Under the pieces are notes generated by a model. It was not told the DNA's origin, did not search any database, and was given only the letters and a program-made list of their open reading frames with translations. Below are positions 37,501 through 49,394 of a stretch of DNA of 64,000 nucleotides, piece by piece (within the stretch, counting starts at the first letter, position 1; each line of letters begins with the position of its first letter). The DNA comes from Patagioenas fasciata (lineage: Eukaryota; Chordata; Aves; Columbiformes; Columbidae). Location: contig NC_092524.1 in NCBI RefSeq assembly GCF_037038585.1, positions 42,480,001 through 42,544,000 on the forward strand, given 5' to 3'. The translations under genes were made by a program, and so were the position numbers.

Positions 37501-40479
37501 GAACAAATGAAAAAATGCATTTTTGAGACTTTTCTTCAAAGAGCACTGGGGTTGAGGAAATGACTTTGTTTGGCTTAATAATCTTATTTCTTTCCATTAA
37601 CATTTTCAGCAGATTAGTTGTTTAACCATTAAACACCAACCCTACGAGCATTTAAGTGCACACCTGACTTTGCTCACATTAGTTATCCCACTGAAATGGG
37701 AATAGTGTTCTGAGCAAAATAGTTCAGGCTTCAAATTAGGAATAGCCAAAGTCCTTAAAGCAGCACTTTCAAATACGTTAGAATTAATTCAACCTTTCAC
37801 TCTTCTGACTCTGTAATTTAATTGATTCTTGGCTTAATTATTTTAGAAACCTTCCATGCAACAGTAAATACTTCCTAAGTGTTGTTTATCTAGTGGTAAT
37901 ATTTTAAAACTAGGAATATGCATAATAATGTGCATCTTTTTTGTTCTCATTGCATCGTGGCTTTTTACTTACTTGCTCAAAACTATTTATCTTCTTTTAC
38001 TGTGAACCGTGTGACCATCAAGGCCTACTCTAGATGTAGTGGTATTTAGTGACTTTATAATGAAACAGTGACTCTGACCTACTTTAAAGGTATGTGTTTT
38101 TAGAAGCATGACATGCACACACATATGTGTGCATACATGTATTTATACACACACAGTCTTGCACATATAAAAACCAAGTTTCTAAATTCCATTAAATTTA
38201 GTGCAATCAGTTACAACAGCTGGTATACAAAGAATTTTTGCCAGACAGAATGTATGTTTGTAGCATATTTTGTCACAGACTTCAGCAAGGTCAGGACTTA
38301 AGAGTGACCTTACAGGGCTCACCCCACTGAAATCTGAAGCTCTGTAGCACACTCAAAACTTCTCTTTAATTGTGGTATGTCTTACACGTGGAGATTGGCA
38401 TGTCTGTCTGTGACAGACCCCTTTCTTGTCGGGTATTTGTAGTTCAAGGAGTGATATCTTGAATGAGGCGAGGTATAACATCCTTTGGTGTGTGTAAGTG
38501 AAAACTCTGTAGGAAAGCCACATTCATCATTGACTGAAACGGGATAAAAAAAATTATACGGCTCTCACACAAGTTTTCCCAATTGGAAATGTCAGTAAAA
38601 GATTTGTCTGCTTTGTGTAAAAGATGCATTATGCAGTACTATGGAGTTCTTTAGAATGAAAACCAAGACAGTCTGGAGAAAAAACAATGACATTTTTCCC
38701 TGGTAAAGTGAGCAATCAGAATTTAGCTCTGAGACCAGCTGACACAATATTGTACCTCCCATCCTCTCTACACCACCAAGTAAAGGATCAGTTTGGGGAA
38801 TTTTAAATGTTCTGTTGGCAAGACCTCATAATCTGTTACTATCATGATAATTCTAATCCCCTAGCACCCTCCCAATGCACTGAGCAGCCTGATGAGGAGA
38901 CATCTGACATAACAAAATAGTCTTCAGTGATTCCTGGTTTTAACCTTGGTACTACTGTCAGTGCAAACAGAGGCTGGAGTGACACTGCTTTCCATTCTTC
39001 CCTCGGGAGCTTTATTCAATATTTTGTATGGTACTGCTCTCTACAACAACTACCTCGATGTCTAAAGTCTCCTCCTTGTTTGAGCAGCTTGTTAAATTTT
39101 GTAAAAAAAGAAAGGGAAGATATATACCTCCACTAAAAATGCCAAATACAAAATGTTTGTGACTTAAATTGCATGGTTTGTTTCAAGGTTAAAACTTGGT
39201 CTGTACTTGGAAAGTGCTGCAAATGTAGCTGATAACAACTACAGTTGTACTTCAAGGGAGATTATGCTTTTAAGAAAAGTAGTAATTCACTAATATCAAT
39301 TCACTAATTCATTAATATCTACCTAAGAGCCTTTAGAAGCACAGTGACAATCAGAAGGAAAAAAAAAAATTGAATTCCTTACCATCATAGCTATGCCTGC
39401 AAAACTTCTGAGTATATACAAGGCCTCAGAAAAGCATGTGCATTTGAAGAACAAAACATAGGCTTTGAAGTGAGGAGCATTCAGTGAAGATGGATGGGCT
39501 GAGGTCACAACTCTACATCTTTTATTGTTTTAGTCCATCTGACATGCAGAACAAACGAGACAGCCAAGTGCTGATTTACAGGAGGAAGGTTATCTTCCTG
39601 ACCAATAAGGACCAAATGTTTTGGTTTTGAGAAACAAAATCTGATTCTATGGAACATAAAATCCTTGTAACCTGCTGCTGATTTCCTGCCTTCAGGGATT
39701 TCTTTTTGCAGCTGGCAGAACCTTAAAACAGTAAAATTGCGCAGTTTAGGAAGCTTTTCAAAGCAATGTATTCCTAATGCTAAGTACAACAGAGTCATAA
39801 AACGTGTCACAGAGAAAATGAATAATTGTAGTTTTCTAGTTTTATCTAGCAGATTTTCAAACTAACTTAATTACTGTCATTCTCTTGCACCAATTTTTAC
39901 TTGCAGGTTGGTTAAGGGTCAGATACAAGTGGAAAACTGGCCCTAACTAAGTACCAGCCAGGAGCCACTATGAAAACATGGCAAACTGGCAATCCAAACA
40001 TGGATTTTTGAACTCCATAATGTACAGAACTGCTCTGATAGCTGTAGTTGTCTAGCAAATGGGTGTTTTCATGGGAATTTAACATTTAAGCTATCTCTAC
40101 CAACATCTCACATGGAAAAAAGAAAAAAACGGACTCTGACAAATTTACTTCATGAAAGCTTTGTGGTAGGTAGATCCACAAAGAGACTCTAGCCTTCAAC
40201 ATTAGACATGACAGATTCTCAAAATCCCCAAACTCTCCTAACCTGTCAAGGAGGAAAAAAATTTTTGGCACCCATATTTCTGCCCGTGATTATGTGCAGT
40301 ATCTTAACACAGCCTCAGTACTTGGGGACCTACCTTACAACTAAGCCCAATGAAGCATGAGGACACAGATTTGTCTTACATGGAGAATGTCTTGGTGTAT
40401 CTGATATATTAATAATCGTATCACCCTGCTGAATGGCAGATAGATACTCTGGCCAATTTGGAGAAAATAGTTCTCTCTT

Positions 40480-40850
40480 ATGTCAGTTGAGTGTTTTAGC
40501 CGTTGGTCTACTGGACAAACTGGGATGTGATAGCCTTGTATCTTGCACAAAAACATTGCCACCTATATCCACAATTAAATAGACACTGGAGCATGGATTT
40601 GGCCCTATCTATGCCTCTTGCCAGTCAAATGTGCTGAACATTGCACTGCAGGATAAAATTCTCCTTGCCTATCTGTGACCCAATTAATATTTGTTTTACA
40701 CAAAATGAAACAGAAGAAGCTGGCTTCTTTACAGAATAGCATGTAGGTAGGTCTTGTCTTGAGAGAATGAGAACCTGGTTCATGTCTTTTATGCCAAGTC
40801 TGATTAAGTGTCCCACATCCAGAATCAGTGCCCTAACTATTGAGCTGTTG
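40480..40850 (-). repeat. Possible old tRNA-like/L3-type repeat, two related modules
   Basis: On the + strand, GAGTGTTTTAGCCGTTGGTC (near 40489) and TCAGTGCCCTAACTATTGAG (near 40825) both resemble the 'gtgccctaaccactgggct' word of old amniote repeats. On the minus strand this is an A-box-like AGCTCAATAGTTAGG, followed downstream by a B-box-like GGTTCTCATTC. The words are decayed and the family is not settled. Confidence 0.35.
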
Positions 40851-42331
40851 GAGAATGTCCCCTGATTTCTCACAGAAGGGCTGAGCAGCTTTAGTTCCTA
40901 CTTCAAAGAGAAGGTTCCCAGCTGAGAATCGAAGTCAGAGATACGTGCCTTCCTCTGCACAATCAAGCTTGGCCAAGTCTTCATGAGTCTAAGTCAGTAT
41001 CTAAGTTGTGTACAACTGCACTTCATTGGACTACAGCCTCATTTTATCTGCTTATATTTCAATAACTTTGTAAGTTGGTTGTGATTTAGATTGCTGTTTG
41101 GCATGTGATCAACTCTGTATTTGGAAAACAAAACTTACTCCAAGAAAGCTCCGAGGGAGTGAGAGATCACAGTTGAAAGCGGAATTTTTGAAATATTGCT
41201 TATTTTTCTGGATACAGTGATCATTGTTCAGCTGTTAGGATGATTTAAACTACACAATTCTACATTACTTAACAGTTCTATTACAAGATTTATTATATAA
41301 GCAAAGTGTTGCCTAAAATCGAGGTCTCTCAATAAATAGAAAAATGAAGTAAAATTAATTTGTGCTCAGTCAACCAGTCCCAAAGTCAGGGACAACTTCT
41401 GTCTTATTTTGAGGGGTTTAAGGTGAGCTGGTACTTTTGGGCACTTGACACATCATATTTGAGTGAGAAATGTTGTCAAGGTGTTCTTCATCTCCCACAT
41501 GTGTTTCTAGAGGAACAATTCTTGATACTATATGCTCTGAGTCATAATAGCAAATTTCGCTGGAAAGTTACAAAAGTCTTTAAAAAAAGACAGATTAAGT
41601 TTAGCTCAATTATTTATCAGCCCTTTCCCAGAGAAAGGTGTCGCCACAGAGAATATTTGAAATGCATGTAGTGTTTAACTAGACTGATTGATTGTTCTTA
41701 CGGCTGAAGATATTAACATTCATTAGTCTTACTTACTGGTCATTAGTACTGCCTTCATTATCAAGTAAAGAATAAATAGAAATTCAAATAAAAATTCATT
41801 GAGTCTTGTGACTTCCAGTGCATTAGATTTGTTGTTTTAAGGCTGACAACACAAAAGTTTCATATAAGCATTTCAAAAATCCTTTAATAAATCCTTTGTA
41901 TCTTAACTCTCTTAAATTTAAGTGGGCTAAGAGAGATACTCATACATCCAACATAACAGAGTGCTAATCACATATTTTTTACTAACACCCCCTTATGTGA
42001 CTCTGCAGAATGGTTACAACTCATTACAGATAACATGACTAACTACAAATAATCACTATTAAAGTCAAATTTCTATATTATATTTTGACAGCAAATAAGA
42101 AAAAAAGCCCTAAGAAGGCTAAGAAATTGTTCAAAATTTAATAGGTTTCATTTTAGTTGATCATTTTAATGGTACAAAAAACGTTAAAAAAATATTAGTG
42201 ATCATTGTTTCAAAAATGCACTTTACTCTCATTAATGTACTTATATTATTTCAGTGGAAGCACATTTAAGTGCAGCTGTAAATATTTTTAATCTTTGACT
42301 TTTTCTTTTTTTTTTTTTTTTTTTTTTACAG

Positions 42332-45300
42332 GAGCCTCTGAATGTTATTGATCCCAGTTTGATGGACCTAAATGGTCCAAGTGAGGATGCACTTGAATGG
42401 GATGAAACTGACATAAGTAATAAGCTGATCAGTATTCATGAAGACTTAAGTGATCCTGATCAGGAAGTCAAGAAGGATGATCAAAACCAGAAACCTGCTT
42501 CAGGAGAACGTGGTGATAATGATGTGAATGAAGATGAAAGTATCAGTGACCATGGAAGTCCTCTTTATTGTCCCAGCATCACTTCCCTTCCAAATCCTCA
42601 CATCTATCAGGTGTATAGTCTTCATAATATTGAATTATCGGAAAAAAAACACATGCCTTTTTTGAAGAAAACATCCAAACTCTCCAGTGTTACACAGTCT
42701 AACATTTTAAACAAAAGTCTTAGTAAAGACTCGTCATTTTCATCTACCAAATCCCTGCCAGACCTAATAGGGGGGACCACACTGGCAAAACCTTATAACT
42801 ACATGTATCAGAGTGGAAACATAAGCCGGCATTCTGAGAGTGAGAGTGGGATCGTGAGTGAATGTGATACAGAAACTACAAATAATTCAGAAATTTTTTT
42901 GCTAAATGATATTGAAAGCACTCAGAGTAATCCTGAAATTGGGCATGCAGAAATTCAAGTGGACGATATAGTCGATGTAATAAGACAGAAGATGAAGCAA
43001 GATGAAGAAGACCATGCTAGTCTCTCAGATGATTTCCAGCTGGCAACTTCTGCATGTTGTGGAAATGAAAATGATGAGGATTTGGACAGCATTACCATGT
43101 GTAACCCTGTTTGTCCAGAAGAATCACAAGGAAAACATGACATGTTTACATTTTATGATTACTCATACCTTCAAGGCTCCAAATTCAAATTACCAGTGCT
43201 AATGAAACAATCACAAATTGAAAAAACACATACAGAGGGCAGTTTGTTTCATGGCTTTTGTTTTGATAAAATACCTAGTAAATCTGAACATAAGCCTGGA
43301 GAGTCACAACCAGATGGGTTTATTCATGACCATACTCAGGCAAGTATCCCTGGAGAATCAGATCCTAATTCCTGTAAATCTGCAGAAACTGTAAGAAAAT
43401 TAACTATTACAGAGAATACAAGACAGGTTTCAACTTTATCTTGTAGTTCTTCATTAGAATCTCTGTCTGTAGTAGGTGATTTGTTCAGCTCAGGTATTTT
43501 TAAAAGTGGAGATGGTCTTCAGCGAAGCACCTCTTTGGAGAGCTGGCTGACTTCCTACAAAAGCAATGAAGACCTTTTTAGTCATCATGGCTCGGGAGAC
43601 ATAAGTGCAAGCAGTGATTCTGTTGGGGAGCTCAGCAAAAGGACATTAGATCTTTTGAATCGCTTAGAGAATATTCAGAGTCCTTTAGATCAAAAGATAA
43701 AGCGCAGCATCTCTGATATAACACTCCAAAGTAGCTCTCAAAAAATGTCTTTTACTGGACAGCTGTCTCTAGATATTGCATCCTCAATCAACGAAGACTC
43801 AGCAGCTTCTCTCACTGAACTCAGCAGCAGTGAGGATCTTTCTCTCTGCTCTGAAGACATTGTATTGCACAGAAATAAAATACCAGATTCAAATGCATCA
43901 TTTAGAAAACATCTTAATAGGTCTGTAGCTGATGAGAGCGATGTCAATGTCAGCATGATTGTTAATGTCTCCTGCACCTCTGCTTGCACTGATGATGAAG
44001 ATGACAGTGATTTGCTTTCAAGTTCCACCCTTACCTTAACTGAGGAAGAGCTAGGTATCAAAGATGAAGATGATGACTCCAGTATAGCAACTGATGAGGA
44101 TATTTATGAAGAATGCAATATAATTTCAGGACTTGATTATATAAAAAATGAACTCCAAACTTGGATTAGACCAAAATTTTCTTTGACAAGGGAGAAGAGG
44201 AAAAGTAACCTCAGTGATGAAATTCAGCGCAGTAAAGAAGTTAGTAATGAGACATCAAAAGCCACAGATACATTAAGCATTGAAGCACTATTGAATGGTT
44301 CAGTACAGAAAATATCAGAAAATAATGGCAACAGTAAGAATGTACCACGTGATCGTGAAAAAGGGACAAAAAGTCATGTGATGAAAGATATCTCTCAGGT
44401 TGTGAAGGATCCGCTTGTGGATGATATGGAGAATGGCAATGTTGAAAATACTCTTGGCAGTCAAAAGGAAGGTCTTGTTAGAACATCAGCAACTCCTAAA
44501 ACTCATGCATCACTTGATGTCAGAGAAGCTGAAAATGAATGTTGTGTCTGTGAAACATTCACAGATAGTTCAGATGATTCACATATGGATGGCAAGGAGA
44601 CTGTTCTGTTGTCAGATGAATTCAGAAACCCTCCAAAAGAATGTCAAAGTCACCTTCAGCCTGATCGTCACTCTGTTGCTTCCTCTCCTGCTAAAAAGCC
44701 TTGTCTTGAATCTTCCTCAGAAATTAATTGTGTAAACATACAAGATACAGCTTTGCAAACATCCTTACCGAATGGTCAACAACATAGAATAAGCACCACT
44801 GAACAATCTACTGATTGCTCTACAGCCTTGAAATCCAATGAAGCAGAATGCAACTCCTCAGCCAATGGTCTTGATTTGTGCTGTAACTGTGAATCTGCTG
44901 CTTTTGATAAAAGAAACATGGAAGATGGCTCAGTACACAATTTTGTGAGGGAGATAATAGACATGGCATCAACAGCTTTGAAAAGTAAGTCACAACCTGA
45001 AAGTGAGTCATCTGCTCCAGCTTCATTAGCACAGATCAAGGAAAAAGTATTAGAGCATTCTCACAGACCCATTCAGCTAAGAAAAGGGGACTTCTATTCT
45101 TATCTTTCACTTTCTTCTCATGATAGTGACTGTGGAGAAGTAATCAAATACATAGAAGAGAAGAGCAGCACTCCTGTGCTACCGGACTTCACAGATGAGA
45201 GAGAAAATATTGAATGCTTTTTTGAAGCCTGTCCAGAGGAAGAACGAGTAGAGCAGCAGCAATCCATTTCTAATGGTACTCCTGAAGCACGAGTTGAGCA

Positions 45301-45754
45301 ACAGCAAGCTATTTCTAACCGTATTTCCAAAAAAACTCCAGAGTCATTAGGTGAGGTGACTCTAGAGTCATTAAAAGAAGGTAAAACTTCATCTGCAGGT
45401 AGGGATTTATCTTTCTTACGTGGTGATGACAATGATATAAATGTCCCCAACACTAACAAACAAAGTGCATCAAACAATTTGAAAAATGCTGCTGCCAATT
45501 TGCTGATTTCAGATGGGCAAACTGAAAGTTTGGAAAAGAATTATCCAGAACTTAACAATAAAAAGAGTAGTACAGGAACTGAAGAGCCCAAAGGATGTGT
45601 TGCTGCTTCTGAAGAGGCTTCAGCTGTAGAGTCTCAGTTAAAGCCTGGCCATTCACAGAAAAAGGATGTTTTGCATCAGAATAGTAAAACTCTTACTTGT
45701 GAAGAAAATCTCCTGAATCTTCATAAGGAAAGACATATAAATATGCGCAGATAG
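42332..45754 (+). CDS. AKAP6: AKAP6 giant terminal coding exon with RII-binding helix and stop codon
   Basis: A single 3423-base exon encodes 1140 residues and the TAG stop (45752-45754). It opens EPLNVIDPSLMDLNG, joining KDS of the previous exon in frame (phase 0), and ends EENLLNLHKERHINMRR, the family's C-terminus, so the 3' end of the protein is complete. In order along the exon: a Ser-rich block SLSKDSSFSSTKSLPDL (about residues 129-146), HDMFTFYDYSYLQGSKFKLP (about 269-288), a GELSKRTLDLLNRLENIQSP block, a conserved acidic stretch starting DDEDDSDLLSSSTLTLTEEE (554-594), the PKA RII-binding amphipathic helix (868-885) and RKGDFYSYLSLSSHDSDCGE (about 917-936). The family's calcineurin, PDE4D3 and PP2A contacts map to this region in mammals. 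Residues 972-1001 are a tandem 15-residue duplication (RVEQQQ-S/A-ISN). The region is otherwise predicted to be disordered and acidic. There is no frameshift or internal stop. The acceptor is ACAG at 42328-42331 after 22 T. Confidence 0.98.
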   Translation, partial: EPLNVIDPSLMDLNGPSEDALEWDETDISNKLISIHEDLSDPDQEVKKDDQNQKPASGERGDNDVNEDESISDHGSPLYCPSITSLPNPHIYQVYSLHNIELSEKKHMPFLKKTSKLSSVTQSNILNKSLSKDSSFSSTKSLPDLIGGTTLAKPYNYMYQSGNISRHSESESGIVSECDTETTNNSEIFLLNDIESTQSNPEIGHAEIQVDDIVDVIRQKMKQDEEDHASLSDDFQLATSACCGNENDEDLDSITMCNPVCPEESQGKHDMFTFYDYSYLQGSKFKLPVLMKQSQIEKTHTEGSLFHGFCFDKIPSKSEHKPGESQPDGFIHDHTQASIPGESDPNSCKSAETVRKLTITENTRQVSTLSCSSSLESLSVVGDLFSSGIFKSGDGLQRSTSLESWLTSYKSNEDLFSHHGSGDISASSDSVGELSKRTLDLLNRLENIQSPLDQKIKRSISDITLQSSSQKMSFTGQLSLDIASSINEDSAASLTELSSSEDLSLCSEDIVLHRNKIPDSNASFRKHLNRSVADESDVNVSMIVNVSCTSACTDDEDDSDLLSSSTLTLTEEELGIKDEDDDSSIATDEDIYEECNIISGLDYIKNELQTWIRPKFSLTREKRKSNLSDEIQRSKEVSNETSKATDTLSIEALLNGSVQKISENNGNSKNVPRDREKGTKSHVMKDISQVVKDPLVDDMENGNVENTLGSQKEGLVRTSATPKTHASLDVREAENECCVCETFTDSSDDSHMDGKETVLLSDEFRNPPKECQSHLQPDRHSVASSPAKKPCLESSSEINCVNIQDTALQTSLPNGQQHRISTTEQSTDCSTALKSNEAECNSSANGLDLCCNCESAAFDKRNMEDGSVHNFVREIIDMASTALKSKSQPESESSAPASLAQIKEKVLEHSHRPIQLRKGDFYSYLSLSSHDSDCGEVIKYIEEKSSTPVLPDFTDERENIECFFEACPEEERVEQQQSISNGTPEARVEQQQAISNRISKKTPESLGEVTLESLKEGKTSSAGRDLSFLRGDDNDINVPNTNKQSASNNLKNAAANLLISDGQTESLEKNYPELNNKKSSTGTEEPKGCVAASEEASAVESQLKPGHSQKKDVLHQNSKTLTCEENLLNLHKERHINMRR
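44933..44986 (+). other. AKAP6: PKA RII-subunit anchoring helix of AKAP6
   Basis: Residues VHNFVREIIDMASTALKS form the amphipathic helix of the AKAP class, with V, I, I, M, A, A and L on one face. It corresponds to the known RII-binding site of mammalian mAKAP (about 2055-2072). It docks the dimerisation domain of PKA regulatory subunit II. The coding DNA runs straight into a consensus splice-donor word (AAAA|GTAAGT near 44985). Confidence 0.93.
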
Positions 45755-46859
45755 AATGTAACCCTCTTCAGGCACATACATTATCCTAAAAACAGGTACG
45801 TACTGTACAAGTTGCACATTCATATTTTAATTTTTTTATTTTTTTTTTTTTTTTGTACACCACCGAGAGCTTCTGTTTTATGATAGTGCTATATCATTTG
45901 TTTTGATTACACTGTAATCCAAATTTACATGCCACTGGTCAACAAGTGCAGTGAATACAAACTGCTTCTTGTCCTTTGGCTTTTCACTGACTGGAGCTAT
46001 TCCCGTCTGGAATAAGGCTGCTATCTTGCAGAACTTGGGAATTCATCAGGAATAATATTTCTGTATCAGCCTCCTCTTCCCTTCTCAACTGAACTGTGGA
46101 ATGAGAAACCATCTCTATTCATTGATCCCCTTCTCCACAGTCAGCTGGCCTCATGAAGTGTTCAAAAACACTTGATGAAGCTGAACTCCCAGTTTTACAA
46201 GAATTCTGGGTGACTAGTGAGTTGGAGTTCTACAATATTTCCAGACGATGTGTAGAATAGCTAAGCAGACTGGAGAATAAGTAGAGAGATAATAAGTAAT
46301 CTCTTGATGTCGGTTCAGCATCATTTAAGTTCAGTACACCATTATTAAGAACACAATTATTACAACATCAACAAAAGTTGATGTTACCAATATAGGAAAT
46401 CTTTACAACATCATCAAAGAGTATAATGTGAGGGTAATGTAAAATAAAGACCTGGACACAAAGCTTTGGTTCTATTTTGTGGTAAGCATTTTGAAACATA
46501 AGTAAAATGGTGGAACCTAAGATGAAAAAGTGGCTCTGATCTCTTCCAAAATTTGAAAGTGGTTCAGATGTGGAGTTTCTGACCTCACATAAATGTCTAA
46601 CAATAACTTCACGTTTAACAACAAAAGAAGATCTACAAAGCAATGTCTGGATGAGATTCTAGCATGCAGCACTGCTGCTTTGAGTCTCACTAGATGTTTG
46701 GTGACCCAAAAGCCAGAAGAGCTGCATAGAATGCCATTAATCTTTGGAAACACTCCTCCAGTAGACCAGGGCCAGAATGGCAACTCCAAATGCAACTCCA
46801 ATTCCAAATGCTGCTGCTTGCCAGAAGCTGTAGCAAGGGAAATTCCAATAAATCACAAG
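45755..46859 (+). other. AKAP6: AKAP6 3'-UTR start and following non-coding DNA
   Basis: This is untranslated sequence after the stop. AACAG|GTACGT at 45791-45801 is a strong splice-donor match 41 bases after the stop. If it is used, the rest is a 3'-UTR intron. If it is not, the UTR continues through a T run (about 45831-45854) to at least the AATAAA at 46443-46448. A second AATAAA lies at 46847-46852. I see no other gene. Confidence 0.6.
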
Positions 46860-47047
46860 GCTAAACATGGGACCAGATTTCCCCAAGAAGTTCTGGAGTC
46901 TCTGTCCTTGGAGATTTTTGAAATTCGAGTCAACATGACCCTGAATAATCTGATCACCTTTGAAAACAGCCTTCCTTTGAGCAGGAGGCTGAACCAGATG
47001 ACGTTCAAGTTTCCCTCCAACCTACATTATGCTATGATTCCGTGATG
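46860..47047 (+). mobile_element. CR1 LINE fragment, 3' tail, sense orientation
   Basis: The order GAAGTTCTGGAGTCTCTGTC, CTTGGAGATTTTTGAAATTC, a decayed 'ctggacatgaccctg...cctgctct' zone, TTGAGCAGGAGGCTGAACCA, GATGACGTTCAAGTTTCCCT, CCAACCTACATTATGCTATG and ATTCCGTGATG is the 3' end of an amniote CR1 LINE, finishing in the family's short terminal octamer-type repeat. It is 5'-truncated, as is usual. The 150-residue frame at 46593-47045 that runs into it is not a gene. This element supports a bird or other sauropsid origin. Confidence 0.85.
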
Positions 47048-49394
47048 TTGCTAGGAGAAAAGGCTGTTGTTCATCACTGGTCATGAAAACTACAAGTACT
47101 CTCCTACTGCAAACTGTGTAGTTGTATCAGAGGATCTGAGCCTATTTATATGAAGTAGATTGCTTTGCTGCTATTAGGTATCTAACTTCTGCATTTTCTG
47201 ATTTTGCTATGTTATATTACTATGCTTTTGGCTTTTCTTTTGCACATATTTGTGGTTTACCCAACATTCACACATTCACATATGTATAAATGTCTAGCAA
47301 AGTCTTTAGGTTATGACAACACTGGTCTACAGCTTGCCACTCTTCTGACACATATCTGTTTGAATAATGCATTATCCTGGAACTATCATAACAAAGAGGA
47401 TAGTTCTTGAATAGCTTTGAAATAGTCTATCATGATCTGTTGATTGCCAATAAGGTTAATACTTGGACATATCCAAACAACTGGAGAAGCAATGGAAATC
47501 AACTGGGAATTACAAAACTCATAAATGTTAATATATATTCAAGAATTACATTGAAAGGATTATATGTATATGGAAGCCTCTATTTAGAAACTGAGATGAT
47601 GGCAAAAGTCTGATGTTGATACGTGACAATTATGTAAACATAAGCCTTTCCTAAATTAGTTTTATCAGTTTTCTCTTTTTTTAAACTCATTTTTATAATA
47701 TTAATTTGAGGAAGAATACTCACTATAGTGAATGCGATTTTATTATTGTGCTCATTCTTTCACTGAGGAAAATAATAACGTCTTTTCAATTCAATAGTAC
47801 TTTTCCTCTGAGGATCTCAAAATACTGTCTAAACTTACCCTCACTCTTCAAAACTTCATAGTTACTTACTTGGTAGCCAGACGTCTTTTTCATAAGACTG
47901 GGATATGACAATATGCAGTTGGTGTAAGGGCTAAGATTGGACCTAGAGGATGGAGATATTAAGAAATGCCCACAGTACAATAAAACGTCATGCAGATTCT
48001 GTATGCAACAACTTAATAGGGTTATGTTATGGTTTAATTTTTGCCGAGGAGTTGACAAATATTTCTTAAGGTAACAAAGCCCTTCACACTACATCCGACT
48101 TTTTACTTTTAGGAAGATGTACTGGTTCTTAACTCAAACATATAGCACTGCTTCCATGGGAATTATGTACTGTGTTACATCCAGTAGCAAAGCCCTAGGA
48201 TACATATAGTTTATCTCTGGCACATCACAAAATGAAAATATGAGCTGCTAGATTTAGTTTCACTAAAGCCTGAGCTCCCTTCCCCCATTCACAAGCTTGG
48301 TACTTTAACTTCATCTCTCATGCTATGGGGAATGAATTACAGAAGCAATCTATCCTAATTTGTTAACTTATTCAAATAACAGTTATTATACTTAACTATG
48401 CTAAAGATTATCTTTTTGGTGGCAGATTGTTTATTTTTTGATGAGGCTAATTACTGATTTTCCAAAGGTAATTTACATTTATTACTAATACATCTTTTAA
48501 AATGTGACAGATAAATGTTGTTCCCATAAGTGTATTATGAAAAAAGTTACTATTTAAAAACACATTATTTAATTTGAAAGATAAATGGCAAACACCATTA
48601 TTTTTGCTGTAGCACCTGTGCTGTAAGCTCATTTAAATGTGTAATTCCATGTGTAGCTGCAATACTTAGAGAAAAATAATCTATAGTATATGTGTACCTT
48701 AAAAGCATACTGAGAATTCAAAGCTGAAAAAGACATAGTTTCAAAAGTAGTTTTATTTTATACTGGTTTAGTATTTACTTTGGCTATACAGGAGCATAAA
48801 AGTAACAATGAAGAAAATATTTTTGCCAAATGTTACAATCCTGTTATTTAGCAGTGCGCTCCAAAAAATTCCCATTATGGGAAAATAATAACAATTCTAT
48901 AGTCAGGCTTAAAAACATTTCTGTCAGCACTGACTAGTCTCTCATGTGAGCCAGAATGGAATTCTTCAACAGAGGTGCTCATAAAGCTATGCTGATTTTA
49001 TTTCTCAAGTAGGGGACAGCTTGAAAGAACTGTCTGTATATGAGATCATGCAATCTGCTGTAACTGTGACCCATGACTCACTAATGGGATGGTATTTTTT
49101 AGTCACATATTCAATATCCATAAAGATCAATACATTAAGGAGGTTTATGTGATGTGTCCAAAGTTTTTTGTAGAGGATAAGTTGGAATTCTGTGTGTAAT
49201 CTGTTAGTTCTTAGAAGTAAGTCCAAAACCTATTTCCTTCCTTTTGTGCAAAACAGGTAATTTTAACTTAAGCTTCAACTTATTTTAGGGGAAAAATATT
49301 TTACTTGGGCTTAAGAAAACTAAGTTGGCTTTATTTGACAGTGCTGCAATGTTAGCCAGAATATCCTACCACTTACTATAGGCAGGAGAAACTC
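47048..49394 (+). other. Unannotated DNA, no gene seen
   Basis: AT-rich unique sequence. It may be the last AKAP6 intron or intergenic DNA. Open frames are under 100 residues and unrecognised. Confidence 0.7.

Larger units (their letters stand above)
21767..42331 (+). other. AKAP6: AKAP6 intron, 20.6 kb
   Basis: Large AT-rich intron before the giant exon. The supported content is a purine-rich block (23560-24225), G/T-rich low-complexity runs (26038-26098, 32119-32218), a (CAAA)n run, an ERVL-type solo LTR (30530-31304), a 29-bp tandem duplication (31516-31573), TATAC/CTACACT satellites (31956-32058) and old repeat tails (34455-34545, 40480-40850). The remaining segments (21767-23559, 24226-30529, 32219-34454, 34546-40479, 40851-42331) show no recognisable gene. 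The intron ends with a 22-base T run and ACAG. Confidence 0.8.

Noticed and set aside
45118..45498. Minus-strand open frames of 126 residues here and 107 residues at 43738-44061
   Set aside because: They are antisense shadows of the serine- and acid-rich AKAP6 giant exon.
46593..47045. 150-residue open frame
   Set aside because: Its second half is the decayed CR1 tail, so it is chance read-through.
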